Assembly: GCA_022823775.1 (NCBI GenBank)
Contig: JAJEHI010000030.1
Span: 1-64,000 of the forward strand
Direction: 5' to 3'
Source of the DNA: Defluviicoccus sp.
GTDB taxonomy: Bacteria > Pseudomonadota > Alphaproteobacteria > MPNO01
Length of the DNA: 64,000 nucleotides
Within the stretch, counting starts at the first letter, position 1, and each line of letters opens with the position of its first letter. Of this stretch, positions 8,900-20,417 are shown one piece after another. Both the position numbers and the translations under genes were made by a program. The notes under the pieces were generated by a model. The model made no database searches. It saw nothing but the letters and a program-made list of their open reading frames with translations, and was not told the DNA's origin.

Positions 8900-10018
8900 A
8901 TGGAAGCGCTGGCCGTTCGCGAGACCCCGGAAATGCCGGACAACGTCGAGATAACGGACATCACCGCCATGGCGCGGACCGACGCGGCCTTCGACGGCCA
9001 CGAGCGGGTCGTCCGCGCGGTGGACCCGGCCGCCGGCCTGCACGCGATCGTCGCGATCCACGACCGGACGCTCGGCCCCGCCATCGGCGGCTGCCGCATG
9101 TGGCCCTACGAGAGCGAGGACGAGGCGCTCACCGACGCGCTCAGGCTGTCGCGCGGGATGACCTACAAGTCCGCCCTGGGGAACGTCCCCTTCGGCGGCG
9201 GCAAGGCGGCGATCCTGGGCGATCCCCGTACCGGCAAGTCGGAGGCGCTGTTCCGTGCCTTCGGCCGGGCCGTGGAGGCGCTCGGCGGGCGCTACATCAC
9301 GGGCGAGGATGTCGGCGTTTCCGTGGACGACATGAACCGCGCGGCCGAGGAAACCCGGCACATCCTCGGCACCGGCGCGCGCGGCGGAGACCCCTCGCCC
9401 TGGACCGCCCGGGGCGTGCTCGCCGGCATCGAGGCTGCCGTGAAGCACCGGCTGGGACGCGATTCGCTCGCCGGCACGACCGTCGCGGTGCAGGGCGCGG
9501 GCAGCGTCGGCTACAAGCTCTGCGGGCGCCTCGCGGGCCGGGGCGCGAAGCTGGCGGTCTCCGACATCTCTCCCGACGCGGCGAAGCGGGCGGCCGCGTC
9601 GTTCGGCGCCGTCACGGTCGCGCCGGAGGCGATCTACGACGTCGAGGCCGATGTCTTCGCCCCCTGCGCGCTCGGCGCCGCGATCGACGACGACACGGTG
9701 GGGCGGCTCCGCTGCGCGGTCGTCGCGGGCTCGGCCAACAACCAGCTGCGCGAGGCGCGCCACGGCGAGGCGCTTCGCGCGCGCAACGTGCTCTACGCGC
9801 CCGACTACGCGATCAACGCGGGCGGGATGATCGCGCTGACCCTGCACCTCCACCCGGACGGATTCTCGCCGGAGCGCGCCCGGAGCCGGACCGCCGCGAT
9901 CGGCGGGACGCTCGCCGAGATCTTCGAGCGCGCCGACCGCGAGGGCACCTCGCCCGGCGCGATCGCCGACCGCATCGGCAGGGAACGCCTCGCCGACCCC
10001 GCCCGCGGGTCCTGGTGA
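8900..10018 (+). CDS. Glu/Leu/Phe/Val dehydrogenase (leucine dehydrogenase type)
   Basis: A 372-residue NAD-dependent amino acid dehydrogenase, the length of leucine and phenylalanine dehydrogenases rather than glutamate dehydrogenase. The substrate domain has GGCRMWPYE and the catalytic lysine in NVPFGGGKAAI. The Rossmann domain has VAVQGAGSVGYKL, and GSANNQL lies further on. It deaminates branched-chain or aromatic amino acids to keto acids. The ATG at 8900 follows AGGAAAGAG. The aminotransferase upstream fits the same role. Confidence 0.9.
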   Translation: MEALAVRETPEMPDNVEITDITAMARTDAAFDGHERVVRAVDPAAGLHAIVAIHDRTLGPAIGGCRMWPYESEDEALTDALRLSRGMTYKSALGNVPFGGGKAAILGDPRTGKSEALFRAFGRAVEALGGRYITGEDVGVSVDDMNRAAEETRHILGTGARGGDPSPWTARGVLAGIEAAVKHRLGRDSLAGTTVAVQGAGSVGYKLCGRLAGRGAKLAVSDISPDAAKRAAASFGAVTVAPEAIYDVEADVFAPCALGAAIDDDTVGRLRCAVVAGSANNQLREARHGEALRARNVLYAPDYAINAGGMIALTLHLHPDGFSPERARSRTAAIGGTLAEIFERADREGTSPGAIADRIGRERLADPARGSW

Positions 10019-10024
10019 GGCGGC

Positions 10025-10068
10025 CCTTCGATACGCCCGGAACAAAGCCGGGGCCATTCAGGGTGAGG
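10025..10068. repeat. Candidate dispersed intergenic repeat
   Basis: The segment CCTTCGATACGCCCGG ... ATTCAGGGTGAGG looks like a divergent copy of the 'CCTTCGATACGCC...CTCAGGATGAGG' type of intergenic repeat seen in many alphaproteobacterial genomes (recalled, not searched). A short related piece, CTCAGGATGAGG, occurs at about 39369-39380. Only these partial copies are in the window, so confidence is low. Confidence 0.3.
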
Positions 10069-10199
10069 AAGAGTCGAACAAGGTCCTCCAGCCCGGTGTG
10101 ACCGACTGAACTTGCGAAGGGGTGCTGGGTTGGCTCGCCGAGATTCGAATTCCTGTCGTGACGAGGAAAAATTCGGCGGCACAGCCGGTGACATACGGG

Positions 10200-10220
10200 T
10201 CCTCCCGAGTATCGGGAGGA
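10200..10220. repeat. Perfect 9-bp hairpin upstream of the P450 operon
   Basis: TCCTCCCGA (10200-10208) and TCGGGAGGA (10212-10220) are exact inverted repeats with a three-base loop. The hairpin lies in the 424-bp gene-free stretch 10019-10442, which also holds a repeat at its left end and a promoter-like TATAAT at its right end. The rest of that stretch shows nothing recognisable. No T-run follows, so it could be an operator or the end of the upstream transcript. Confidence 0.45.
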
Positions 10221-10384
10221 ACGAAGGCGGTTGCGGGGCGGATGCCGTCCCCGGGGCGGCGTACGAAGCGACGGCCCCCGGCCGTGTGGCGACCGTCGGT
10301 AGGCCGATCGAACCGCCGGGCGCATCGTCGACGCAGGCGAAACATCGAGGAATTTTGGAAGTGCATCGTCAGCATCGTTAAGTC

Positions 10385-10390
10385 TATAAT
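10385..10390 (+). promoter_or_regulatory. Candidate -10 box for the P450 operon
   Basis: TATAAT, a perfect sigma-70 -10 hexamer, stands in an AT-rich patch about 55 bp before the P450 start. No good -35 is seen at 17 bp; the nearest is TGCATC at 10362. A purine-rich GAGGGAGAGGA lies at about 10416-10426. Confidence 0.4.
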
Positions 10391-10442
10391 TTTGCCCGGA
10401 AATCCTCGTAATCATGCGAGGGAGAGGACAACAGGTTCATTG

Positions 10443-12476
10443 GTGACTCACGAAACAGCGGTTCGAACGGGCCAGGGTGCGTCCGCGCTGAGTCTGCCGG
10501 AAGAGTTGCTGCTGGCGCTGCTGGACGAAGAGAGGGGTTATTTTCGTCAGGTACCCGGCTGGAACCTGAACTGCGCCATGGTCGGCGCGGCGCTGGGTGA
10601 ACTGTCGCTGCTCGGTCGCATCGACACCGATCTGGAGTCGCTGACTCTGTTGGATGCGACCGACACCGGTCGTCCGCTGCTCGACCCGATCTTGCGGGAG
10701 ATCGCGACCGAAACGGAACCGCACGATGCCCGCTACTGGATCGAGCGGCTTGCTCCGCAGTCCGAGTCGTTGATCCCCCAAGCGCTGGACGGGCTCGTCC
10801 AGCAACAGATTCTCGACGTCCACACGGGCGGTTTCTACACCTTCGCCAAGCGCCAGCGGCCGGGCGAAACATCGCTCGGAGAAGACCGCCTGGCGGGCGA
10901 GACCGTAAAGGCCCAGCTGACCAGGATCATCTTCACGGACGAGGTTCCGGGTCCGCGCGACGTGATCATCACCGGCCTCGTCAATGCCTGCCACGTGTTC
11001 CCTCTGATGTATCAGATCGACGAGGAGGTGGAGGAACGGATTCAGTTCGTCAGCCAGATGGACCTGATTGGCCGAGCGATCGCGGCAGCGGTGAGCCAGA
11101 GCATCCTCGCGCCCTCGCTTCGCCGGCCCTCGCTGACCAAGGCGATTCCAACCGTGTCCCTGCGCGACCTGGTGTTCAACCGCGAGCTGCGAGAGGGCAG
11201 GCTGCCGGCGGGATTCGCCAATTTGGCCGACAAGTACGGTCCGGTGTTCGAGCTCCGGCTCCCGTTCATCCGGAACGTGATTGTCCTGGCGGGGTTGAAG
11301 ACGAATGAGTGGGCCCATCGCATGGGGCGGGTGTTCCTGCGGTCGAAGGAGTATTTCGAGGGCGTCGACAAGGCGTATGGCGTGTCGCGCTCGATGCACT
11401 CGATCGACGGTGCCGATCACTTTCGCTTTCGCAAGGCGCTGCATACCACCTACTCTTCCAGTACTTTGACCAAGCGTCTGGACGAGGTCTATGACTTGGC
11501 CCGCACGCACATGGCGAGTTGGGACGTCGGCACCACGATGCCGGCGCAGGTGATGCTGCGACCGTTTGTGAACGCGCAGACATCGCCGCTCCTGGCCAAC
11601 ATTGACACCCAGGCCGAGATTGTCGACGCGCTCGAGTACAAGGTACGGGTGCTCAATGTAGGCATCGTCAAGATGATGCCGCGTTTCATGCTCAAGACCC
11701 CGTCGATGCGCCGCCGGGCGAAGGCCATGCAACGGATCGTAGATCGTATGCAAAGGACGCATACGGCCGCGCAGCGGGTTGGGATGCATGAGGACGTGGT
11801 GGACGCGTATCTGGCCCTGCACGCGTCCGATCCCCAATTCCTGCCCGAATCGGACCTGTCGCTGCCGCTAGGGGCGATCTTGATGACCGCCATGTACATG
11901 GGCGATCAGGTTGGCTTCGCCCTTTACTGGTTGCTGCAGAATCCCGAATTGTACGAGCGAGTCACGGCTGAAGCGGACGCGTTGTGGGCCGAGGGCGATC
12001 CCAGCGCCGATGACTTGAGCCGAGACCGGATCGACGTGACCCATCGGGTGCTGATGGAGACTCTGCGGATGTCGCCGATCGTGCCCATGTCGATGCGCAC
12101 GGTGATGAACACCTGCGTGGTGGAGGGTTACGAACTACCGGTCGGGGCGCAGCTCGTGATTGCGCAGACGGCCACGCATTACTCGGAAGAGGCGTTTCCC
12201 GATCCGTGGAAGTTCGACATCGACCGCTATGTGTCCCCGCGAAACGAGCACATGGGCAGAGGCTACGCGCCCTTCGGGCTGGGCACGCACTCATGTCTCG
12301 GGAGCCGCTGGGCCGAGTTGCACATAGTGATCAACCTGCTGATGCTCACGCATCATTTCAGGATCGAGCTGGCCCGCCCCTACGCGCGGTTGCCGATGGA
12401 TCCGTTGCCCTCACAGTCGCCCAGCAACAAGCTCAAGTTCAGGCTCGCCGAGCTGCGGCACGAAATTCGGGTCTGA
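10443..12476 (+). CDS. GPP34 (GOLPH3/Vps74-like) domain fused to cytochrome P450
   Basis: A 677-residue two-domain protein. Residues about 16-215 match the GPP34 fold: LSLPEELLLALLDEERG, then PGWN and LGELSLLGRID, LLDPIL and YWIERL, in the order seen in human GOLPH3. From about 235 to the end is a cytochrome P450: ExxR at 539-542 (ETLR), FDIDRY, and the haem loop APFGLGTHSCLG with Cys618 as thiolate ligand. The I-helix reads TAMYMGDQVG (about 482-491) and lacks the usual acid-threonine pair. The start is GTG 10443 (TTG 10440 is also possible). It is the first gene of a lower-GC cluster with an SDR and a 5-alpha-reductase. Substrate is unknown; a sterol or isoprenoid lipid is inferred from neighbours. 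Confidence 0.88.
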   Translation: MTHETAVRTGQGASALSLPEELLLALLDEERGYFRQVPGWNLNCAMVGAALGELSLLGRIDTDLESLTLLDATDTGRPLLDPILREIATETEPHDARYWIERLAPQSESLIPQALDGLVQQQILDVHTGGFYTFAKRQRPGETSLGEDRLAGETVKAQLTRIIFTDEVPGPRDVIITGLVNACHVFPLMYQIDEEVEERIQFVSQMDLIGRAIAAAVSQSILAPSLRRPSLTKAIPTVSLRDLVFNRELREGRLPAGFANLADKYGPVFELRLPFIRNVIVLAGLKTNEWAHRMGRVFLRSKEYFEGVDKAYGVSRSMHSIDGADHFRFRKALHTTYSSSTLTKRLDEVYDLARTHMASWDVGTTMPAQVMLRPFVNAQTSPLLANIDTQAEIVDALEYKVRVLNVGIVKMMPRFMLKTPSMRRRAKAMQRIVDRMQRTHTAAQRVGMHEDVVDAYLALHASDPQFLPESDLSLPLGAILMTAMYMGDQVGFALYWLLQNPELYERVTAEADALWAEGDPSADDLSRDRIDVTHRVLMETLRMSPIVPMSMRTVMNTCVVEGYELPVGAQLVIAQTATHYSEEAFPDPWKFDIDRYVSPRNEHMGRGYAPFGLGTHSCLGSRWAELHIVINLLMLTHHFRIELARPYARLPMDPLPSQSPSNKLKFRLAELRHEIRV

Positions 12477-12525
12477 GTTCGCGACGCCCGGTCCGGTCTA
12501 CGATTCGGGAATCGAGCCTTTCGCA

Positions 12526-13554
12526 ATGAAATCATCTGGCGGCGGGCGACCTCGCACCGTACGGGCGATTACGGGAGCAAGCGGGCAGATCGGCGGGGTC
12601 CTCGCGCGGGCCCTGGCCGACCGGTACGGGCCCGGTCGGATCCGCGCGATCTACCGGGAGCGTCGAGGCACGGCGGCGGACCTGGATATCGCATGGGTCA
12701 ATGGCGACATCCTGGACAGGGAATCGCTGATCGCCGCCTTCAAGGGCGCGGAGGCCGTGTTTCATCTGGCCGCGCTGGTCTCGATCGATGCCGTCGGGGC
12801 GCAGGAGTTCCATCGCACGAATGTCGTGGGCACACGCAACGTCGTGGAGGCGGCCCTTGCATGTGGCGTACGGCGCCTGGTCCACGTTTCCTCGATCCAC
12901 GCCTACGACCAGCACCCGCTGGACGAAGCTCTCGATGAGAGTCGCCGTCCCGCGGATGGCCTGCATCATGGTCCGTACGACCGTTCGAAAGCCGCCGGCG
13001 AAGTGGAAGTCCGCCGCGGCATCGACCGCGGCCTGGACGCCGTGATCCTGAATCCGACCAGCGTGATCGGCCCTTACGACGGCGAGCCGTCCCCTATGGG
13101 ACAGGTCTTTCTCGACCTCTACCGCGGGCGGATTCCCGCGCTGATCGCGGGCGGCTACGACTGGGTCGACGTGCGGGATGTCGTGGCGGCCGCGATGGCC
13201 GCCGAGACGAAGGCGAGATGTGGCGAGAACTACCTCGTCTCCGGCCACTGGCACACCGTGCGCGAATTGGCCGAGCTCTCTCGGCAGGCGACCGGTGTCG
13301 CCGCACCCCGTCTCCAGTTCCCGTTGTGGGTCGCCCGGCTGTGGGCGCCCTGCCAGGTCGTCCTGGATCGATGTCGCGGCCGCCGGCCGCTCTACACGCC
13401 GGAGGCCGTCCGAGTCATGGCCGACGGCAATCGGAGGATATCCAGCGCCAAGGCGCGGGCGGAGCTCGGGTTCCGCCCGCGCCCTCTCGCGGAATCGGTC
13501 GAGGACACGTATCGCTGGTTCCATGAACACGGCATGCTGGGCGAAGGGGCGTGA
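12526..13554 (+). CDS. NAD(P)-dependent epimerase/3-beta-hydroxysteroid dehydrogenase-type SDR
   Basis: A 342-residue extended short-chain dehydrogenase. It has the nucleotide-binding ITGASGQIGG near the N terminus, a VFHLAALVS segment, VSSIHAYD, and the catalytic YDRSK. The architecture resembles 3-beta-HSD/isomerases and dihydroflavonol reductases, which oxidise or reduce a ring hydroxyl; bacterial sterol C4-demethylation also uses such a reductase (SdmB). The start is ATG 12526, 50 bp after the P450. Its last codons overlap the likely start of the 5-alpha-reductase. The reaction is inferred only from family and context. Confidence 0.85.
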   Translation: MKSSGGGRPRTVRAITGASGQIGGVLARALADRYGPGRIRAIYRERRGTAADLDIAWVNGDILDRESLIAAFKGAEAVFHLAALVSIDAVGAQEFHRTNVVGTRNVVEAALACGVRRLVHVSSIHAYDQHPLDEALDESRRPADGLHHGPYDRSKAAGEVEVRRGIDRGLDAVILNPTSVIGPYDGEPSPMGQVFLDLYRGRIPALIAGGYDWVDVRDVVAAAMAAETKARCGENYLVSGHWHTVRELAELSRQATGVAAPRLQFPLWVARLWAPCQVVLDRCRGRRPLYTPEAVRVMADGNRRISSAKARAELGFRPRPLAESVEDTYRWFHEHGMLGEGA

Positions 13555-14317
13555 ACTGACCGAGGAACGACTGCACGGGATGCTGGTATGGGCTGTCTTC
13601 GCGACGGCGGTCCTGACTTTCCTGTACCTGTTCCGCAGAGCTGCACCGTACGGGCGCCACTACGCGGGCGCGGGGTGGGGACCGCACATTTCCGCGAGGC
13701 TCGCTTGGGTCGTCATGGAACTGCCGGCGCCCGTGCTCTTTCTCGTCGTCTATCTCAACGGCAAGGGCGCGTTCCAGATCGTGCCGCTGCTGTTCCTGGT
13801 CATGTGGCAGGGCCATTATCTGAACCGGACGTTCGTCTATCCGTTTCGTGTCCGGGCACGCGGCCGGAAGACGCCCTTGCTGCTGGTTGGGTCCGGCTTT
13901 TTCTTCAATGCGATCAACGCATACATCAACGCCCGCTTCATTTCGGAATTCGGCGAGTACGCCACCGATTGGCTGGCCGATCCCCGATTCCTGGTCGGGG
14001 TCGGGATTTTCCTCGCCGGGCTCGCGCTCAATCTTCACGCCGACAACACCCTCATGCGCCTGCGCCGGCCCGGCGAGACTGGCTACGCGATACCGCAGGG
14101 CGGCGGGTTCCGGTTCGTCTCGTGCCCGAACTATCTGGGGGAAATCCTCGAATGGCTGGGCTGGGCGGTCGCGACCTGGTCGTCGTGCGGCCTTTCATTC
14201 ATGCTGTTCACCGTCGCCAATCTCGCTCCGAGGGCGCGGAGCAACCATCGTTGGTATCTGGAGACGTTCAGCGATTATCCGGCGCGCCGCCGGGCCCTGA
14301 TACCGGGCATCTACTGA
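13523..14317 (+). CDS. Steroid 5-alpha-reductase (SRD5A1/2-like) membrane enzyme
   Basis: An integral-membrane NADPH-dependent reductase of the 3-oxo-5-alpha-steroid 4-dehydrogenase family, which reduces the C4-C5 double bond of 3-oxo-delta4 steroids. Family landmarks run in order: ERLHGML, PYGRHY, WVVMELP, HYLNRTFVYPF, DPRFLVG, LNLHADN, RRPGETGYAIPQGG, NYLGEILEW, FSDYPARRRALIP. The ATG at 13523 gives 264 residues, close to human SRD5A1 (259), and keeps the conserved EERL segment. It overlaps the upstream gene by 32 bp. An ATG at 13580 would give 245 residues. Polyprenol or enoyl-CoA reductase activity is an alternative, but these motifs favour SRD5A1/2. Confidence 0.85.
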   Translation: MNTACWAKGRELTEERLHGMLVWAVFATAVLTFLYLFRRAAPYGRHYAGAGWGPHISARLAWVVMELPAPVLFLVVYLNGKGAFQIVPLLFLVMWQGHYLNRTFVYPFRVRARGRKTPLLLVGSGFFFNAINAYINARFISEFGEYATDWLADPRFLVGVGIFLAGLALNLHADNTLMRLRRPGETGYAIPQGGGFRFVSCPNYLGEILEWLGWAVATWSSCGLSFMLFTVANLAPRARSNHRWYLETFSDYPARRRALIPGIY

Positions 14318-14465
14318 GGCCCGAGAGCTCGATCGGGAATTCTCGAGTAGCCCCGGCCCCTGGACCCGCGATGTGGTTTCGACCCCGAATCGGGAGGCTG
14401 CCATGGCATGTACCAGGGCTGCTCACGCCAGGTAGACGCGTCGGCGCCGCATCGAGGGACGCGCC

Positions 14466-15071
14466 CTAATACTCCCCCCACGCGCGTTGCACCGCGGGGC
14501 GGGCCTCGATCGCGTCGTGCCACCGTTCGACGTTGGGGTAGTCGTCGAGGCCGACGTCGCGGACCCCGTGGATGTGCACGTCGGGATAAGACGAGATGTC
14601 GGCGATCGAATAGTCGCCGGCGAAGTACTCGTTGTCCGCCAGGTGCCGGTCGAAAATCGAAAGAAGGTCGCGCAGCACGGTCTCGTAATGCGCCTTGGCC
14701 GGCGGCACTTCCGAGCCGAAGCGGTGGAAGAACAGGCCGAACTGCTGGGCGAGCGGGGTGAAGGTGGAGGTGCCGAAGAAGAACCACTGATCGACCGCCG
14801 GGTCGTCGGGGTAGAGCGCGCCGCCCGCCTTCCGGGCGAGATATTTGAGGATCGCGCCCGATTCGCAGAGCGTCACCCTGCGCCCGCCGGGACCGTCCGG
14901 GTCGACGATCGCCGGGATCTTGTGGCCCGGGCTGATCTTCATGAATTCCGGGTCGAACTGGGCCTTCTCGCGCAGGTTTATCGGCACGACCCTGTAGTCG
15001 AGCCCGGTCTCCTCGACCGCCTGCCGCGCCTTGTACCCGTTGTCGGTGGTCCAGAAATAGAGATCGATCAC
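14466..15071 (-). CDS. Glutathione S-transferase family protein
   Basis: A 201-residue protein with an N-terminal thioredoxin-like domain (DLYFWTTDNGYKARQAVEE), a cis-proline region HKIPAIVD, and LCESGAILKYLA, the glutathione gamma-glutamyl contact. An all-helical C-terminal domain follows. The start is GTG 15071, preceded by GGGGGAGG; a longer ATG reading begins at 15122 but has poorer support. The sequence most resembles the nu/YfcG-like bacterial group. It is convergent with the P450 cluster and seems unrelated to it. Confidence 0.87.
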   Translation of the reverse strand: MIDLYFWTTDNGYKARQAVEETGLDYRVVPINLREKAQFDPEFMKISPGHKIPAIVDPDGPGGRRVTLCESGAILKYLARKAGGALYPDDPAVDQWFFFGTSTFTPLAQQFGLFFHRFGSEVPPAKAHYETVLRDLLSIFDRHLADNEYFAGDYSIADISSYPDVHIHGVRDVGLDDYPNVERWHDAIEARPAVQRAWGEY

Positions 15072-15167
15072 GATATCCTCCCCCGGTCGGTCGGGGCGCA
15101 GTCTATCCGACGGCCCCGGCATCGCCTATCGTCCCGGCCGCGGCGCCGACCGTACGGAGACGCAGCA

Positions 15168-15584
15168 GTGGCCGACGACCTCAGAGCCTGCCTCGAAGCC
15201 GAACTCGCCAAGCCGCCCTTCCACCGCTGGCTTCGCCCGGCGATCGAGTCGGTCGAGGCGGAATCGGACGCGCTCACGATACGGATCCCGGCCCGGCCCG
15301 AATTCGCCCGCATTCCGGGCGAGCCCGGCTTCCACGGCGCCATCGTGGCGGGCGCGGTCGACATCGCCGCCCACGCCGCGATCGTCATCAGGACGCGCGG
15401 CCCGACCCCCACCGTCGACCTCCGGGTGGACTATCTGCGGGCGTCCACGGGCGCCGACCTGCTCGCCCGCGCGCGGATCGTCCGCGCCGGGCGGAGCCTC
15501 GGCACCGTCCGTGTCGACGTGTTCGAGCCCGGCGGGCGGGCCGTCGCGGCCGGAATCGCGACCTTCTACCTGCGGCGCGACTAA
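15168..15584 (+). CDS. PaaI-type hotdog-fold thioesterase
   Basis: A 138-residue protein with the acyl-CoA thioesterase hotdog pattern: the motif around FHGAIVAGAVDIAAHAA corresponds to the HGG...A catalytic helix region of PaaI. VDLRVDYLRAS and GTVRVDVF give the beta strands. In place of HGG it reads HGA. It hydrolyses acyl-CoA or aryl-CoA in related proteins. The GTG at 15168 has GGAGA nine bases upstream. It precedes recA by 132 bp, and the recA control region starts just after its stop. Confidence 0.78.
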   Translation: MADDLRACLEAELAKPPFHRWLRPAIESVEAESDALTIRIPARPEFARIPGEPGFHGAIVAGAVDIAAHAAIVIRTRGPTPTVDLRVDYLRASTGADLLARARIVRAGRSLGTVRVDVFEPGGRAVAAGIATFYLRRD

Positions 15585-15614
15585 CCCACTGTTCCGATTG
15601 CCGAAAAATTTTTT

Positions 15615-15661
15615 GTACGGGGTTTGTTCTTTTCCCTTGCATGCGTGAACAAATCATGTAC
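15615..15661. promoter_or_regulatory. Paired inverted LexA-type boxes in the recA promoter
   Basis: GTAC-N7-GTTC at 15615-15629 and its reverse-strand twin at 15647-15661 (GAAC-N7-GTAC) both fit GTAC-N4-TTTGTTC. They are one base from the alphaproteobacterial SOS box GTTC-N7-GTTC. Centres are 32 bp apart, about three helical turns, and TTTGTTC/GAACAAA forms a perfect inverted repeat. A promoter (TTGCAT at 15637, TACATA at 15659) overlaps the right box, so a bound repressor would block it. Confidence 0.6.
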
Positions 15662-15716
15662 ATATAGCCTTCGTTGCACGGCGAGAGCGGCTATGGAATA
15701 AGAAGCGGAGGGTTCG

Positions 15717-16802
<1,086 letters not shown>

Positions 16803-16815
16803 CGGCGGCACTTCC

Positions 16816-16857
16816 CCGGGCTCCGCCCGGCGCCCCTCGCCGGGATGCGGGGGGCGC
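16816..16857 (+). terminator. GC-rich hairpins between recA and alaS
   Basis: CCGGGC-TCC-GCCCGG (16816-16830) and GCGCCCC ... GGGGCGC (16830-16857) are stable stem-loops just after the recA stop. No T-run follows, so this is only a possible transcript end. Confidence 0.3.
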
Positions 16858-16964
16858 TTCCGGCGTGCTGGACAGATGCACGCCCGCGCTATACTCAATC
16901 CGCCCATCGGCCGGTTCGGACGGCCATGCGGCAGGCGCGGCACAGGCGGACGGCGGCGGGGACC

Positions 16965-19616
<2,652 letters not shown>

Positions 19617-19643
19617 CGCCGGGCGGGGCCCCGCGGGGGTGCG

Positions 19644-20417
19644 ATGGACGCCGGAGTCTCAGCCGGAGCGCCCCTGGTGCGGATGGAGGGCGTCGCCAAG
19701 ACGTTCGCCAACGGCACGGTTGCGCTGGACGGCCTCACGCTCGCGATCGAGGCGGGATCCTTCACCAGCATTCTCGGCCCGTCCGGTTGCGGCAAGTCCA
19801 CCGCGCTCAGGCTGATCGCCGGGCTCGGCGAGGCGACCTCGGGCACCGTCCGCCTCGCCTCCGAAACCGCCCGGCGGGACATCGGCTTCGTCTTCCAGGA
19901 GCCGACGCTGATGCCCTGGGCCTCGGCGTTCGACAACGTCTTCCTGCCGCTCCGCCTCGCCGGCCGGTCCAGATCGGAGGCGCGGAAGGACGTCGACCGC
20001 GCCCTCGACCTCGTCGGGCTCGCCGGGTTCGCGGACGCCTATCCGCGCGAGCTGTCGGGCGGGATGCGGATGCGCGCCTCGATCGCGCGGGCGCTGGTGA
20101 CCGGACCGCGCCTCCTGTTGATGGACGAACCCTTCGCGGCGCTCGACGAGATCACCCGGTTCAAGCTCAACGACGACCTGCTCGATTTGTGGAAGCGCGA
20201 AGGCTGGACGGTCGTCTTCGTCACCCACAGCGTGTTCGAATCGGTTTATCTCTCGAACCGGATACTCGTGATGACCCCCCGCCCGGGACGCATCGCGGCC
20301 GATATCGCGGTCGATGCGCCCTACCCCCGCGGCGAGACGGGTTTCAGGACCGCCGATGCCTACAACCGCCATTGCCGCGAGGTCTCGGCGCGGCTCGCGG
20401 AGGCGATGGGTGACTGA
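19644..20417 (+). CDS. ABC transporter ATPase, nitrate/sulfonate/taurine type
   Basis: A 257-residue ATPase of the NitT/TauT (SsuB/TauB/ThiZ) group. It has Walker [10 protein letters not shown], a Q-loop [11 protein letters not shown], signature [15 protein letters not shown], Walker [14 protein letters not shown] and switch VTHSVFES. Such ATPases drive import of sulfonates, nitrate or pyrimidine precursors with a permease and a periplasmic binding protein. Neither partner is encoded nearby, so it is an orphan in this window. Its stop overlaps the next start by 8 bases. Confidence 0.9.
   Translation: MDAGVSAGAPLVRMEGVAKTFANGTVALDGLTLAIEAGSFTSILGPSGCGKSTALRLIAGLGEATSGTVRLASETARRDIGFVFQEPTLMPWASAFDNVFLPLRLAGRSRSEARKDVDRALDLVGLAGFADAYPRELSGGMRMRASIARALVTGPRLLLMDEPFAALDEITRFKLNDDLLDLWKREGWTVVFVTHSVFESVYLSNRILVMTPRPGRIAADIAVDAPYPRGETGFRTADAYNRHCREVSARLAEAMGD

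Noticed and set aside
10131-10156. tRNA 3'-end-like sequence (GGCTCGCCGAGATTCGAATT)
   Set aside because: The T-loop-like core has no paired stem and no acceptor or anticodon arms were found, so it is not called as a tRNA.
11100-12476. Assignment of the P450 as CYP51 sterol 14-alpha-demethylase
   Set aside because: The CYP51 signature in the B' region and the I-helix threonine are missing, so only family-level P450 is claimed.
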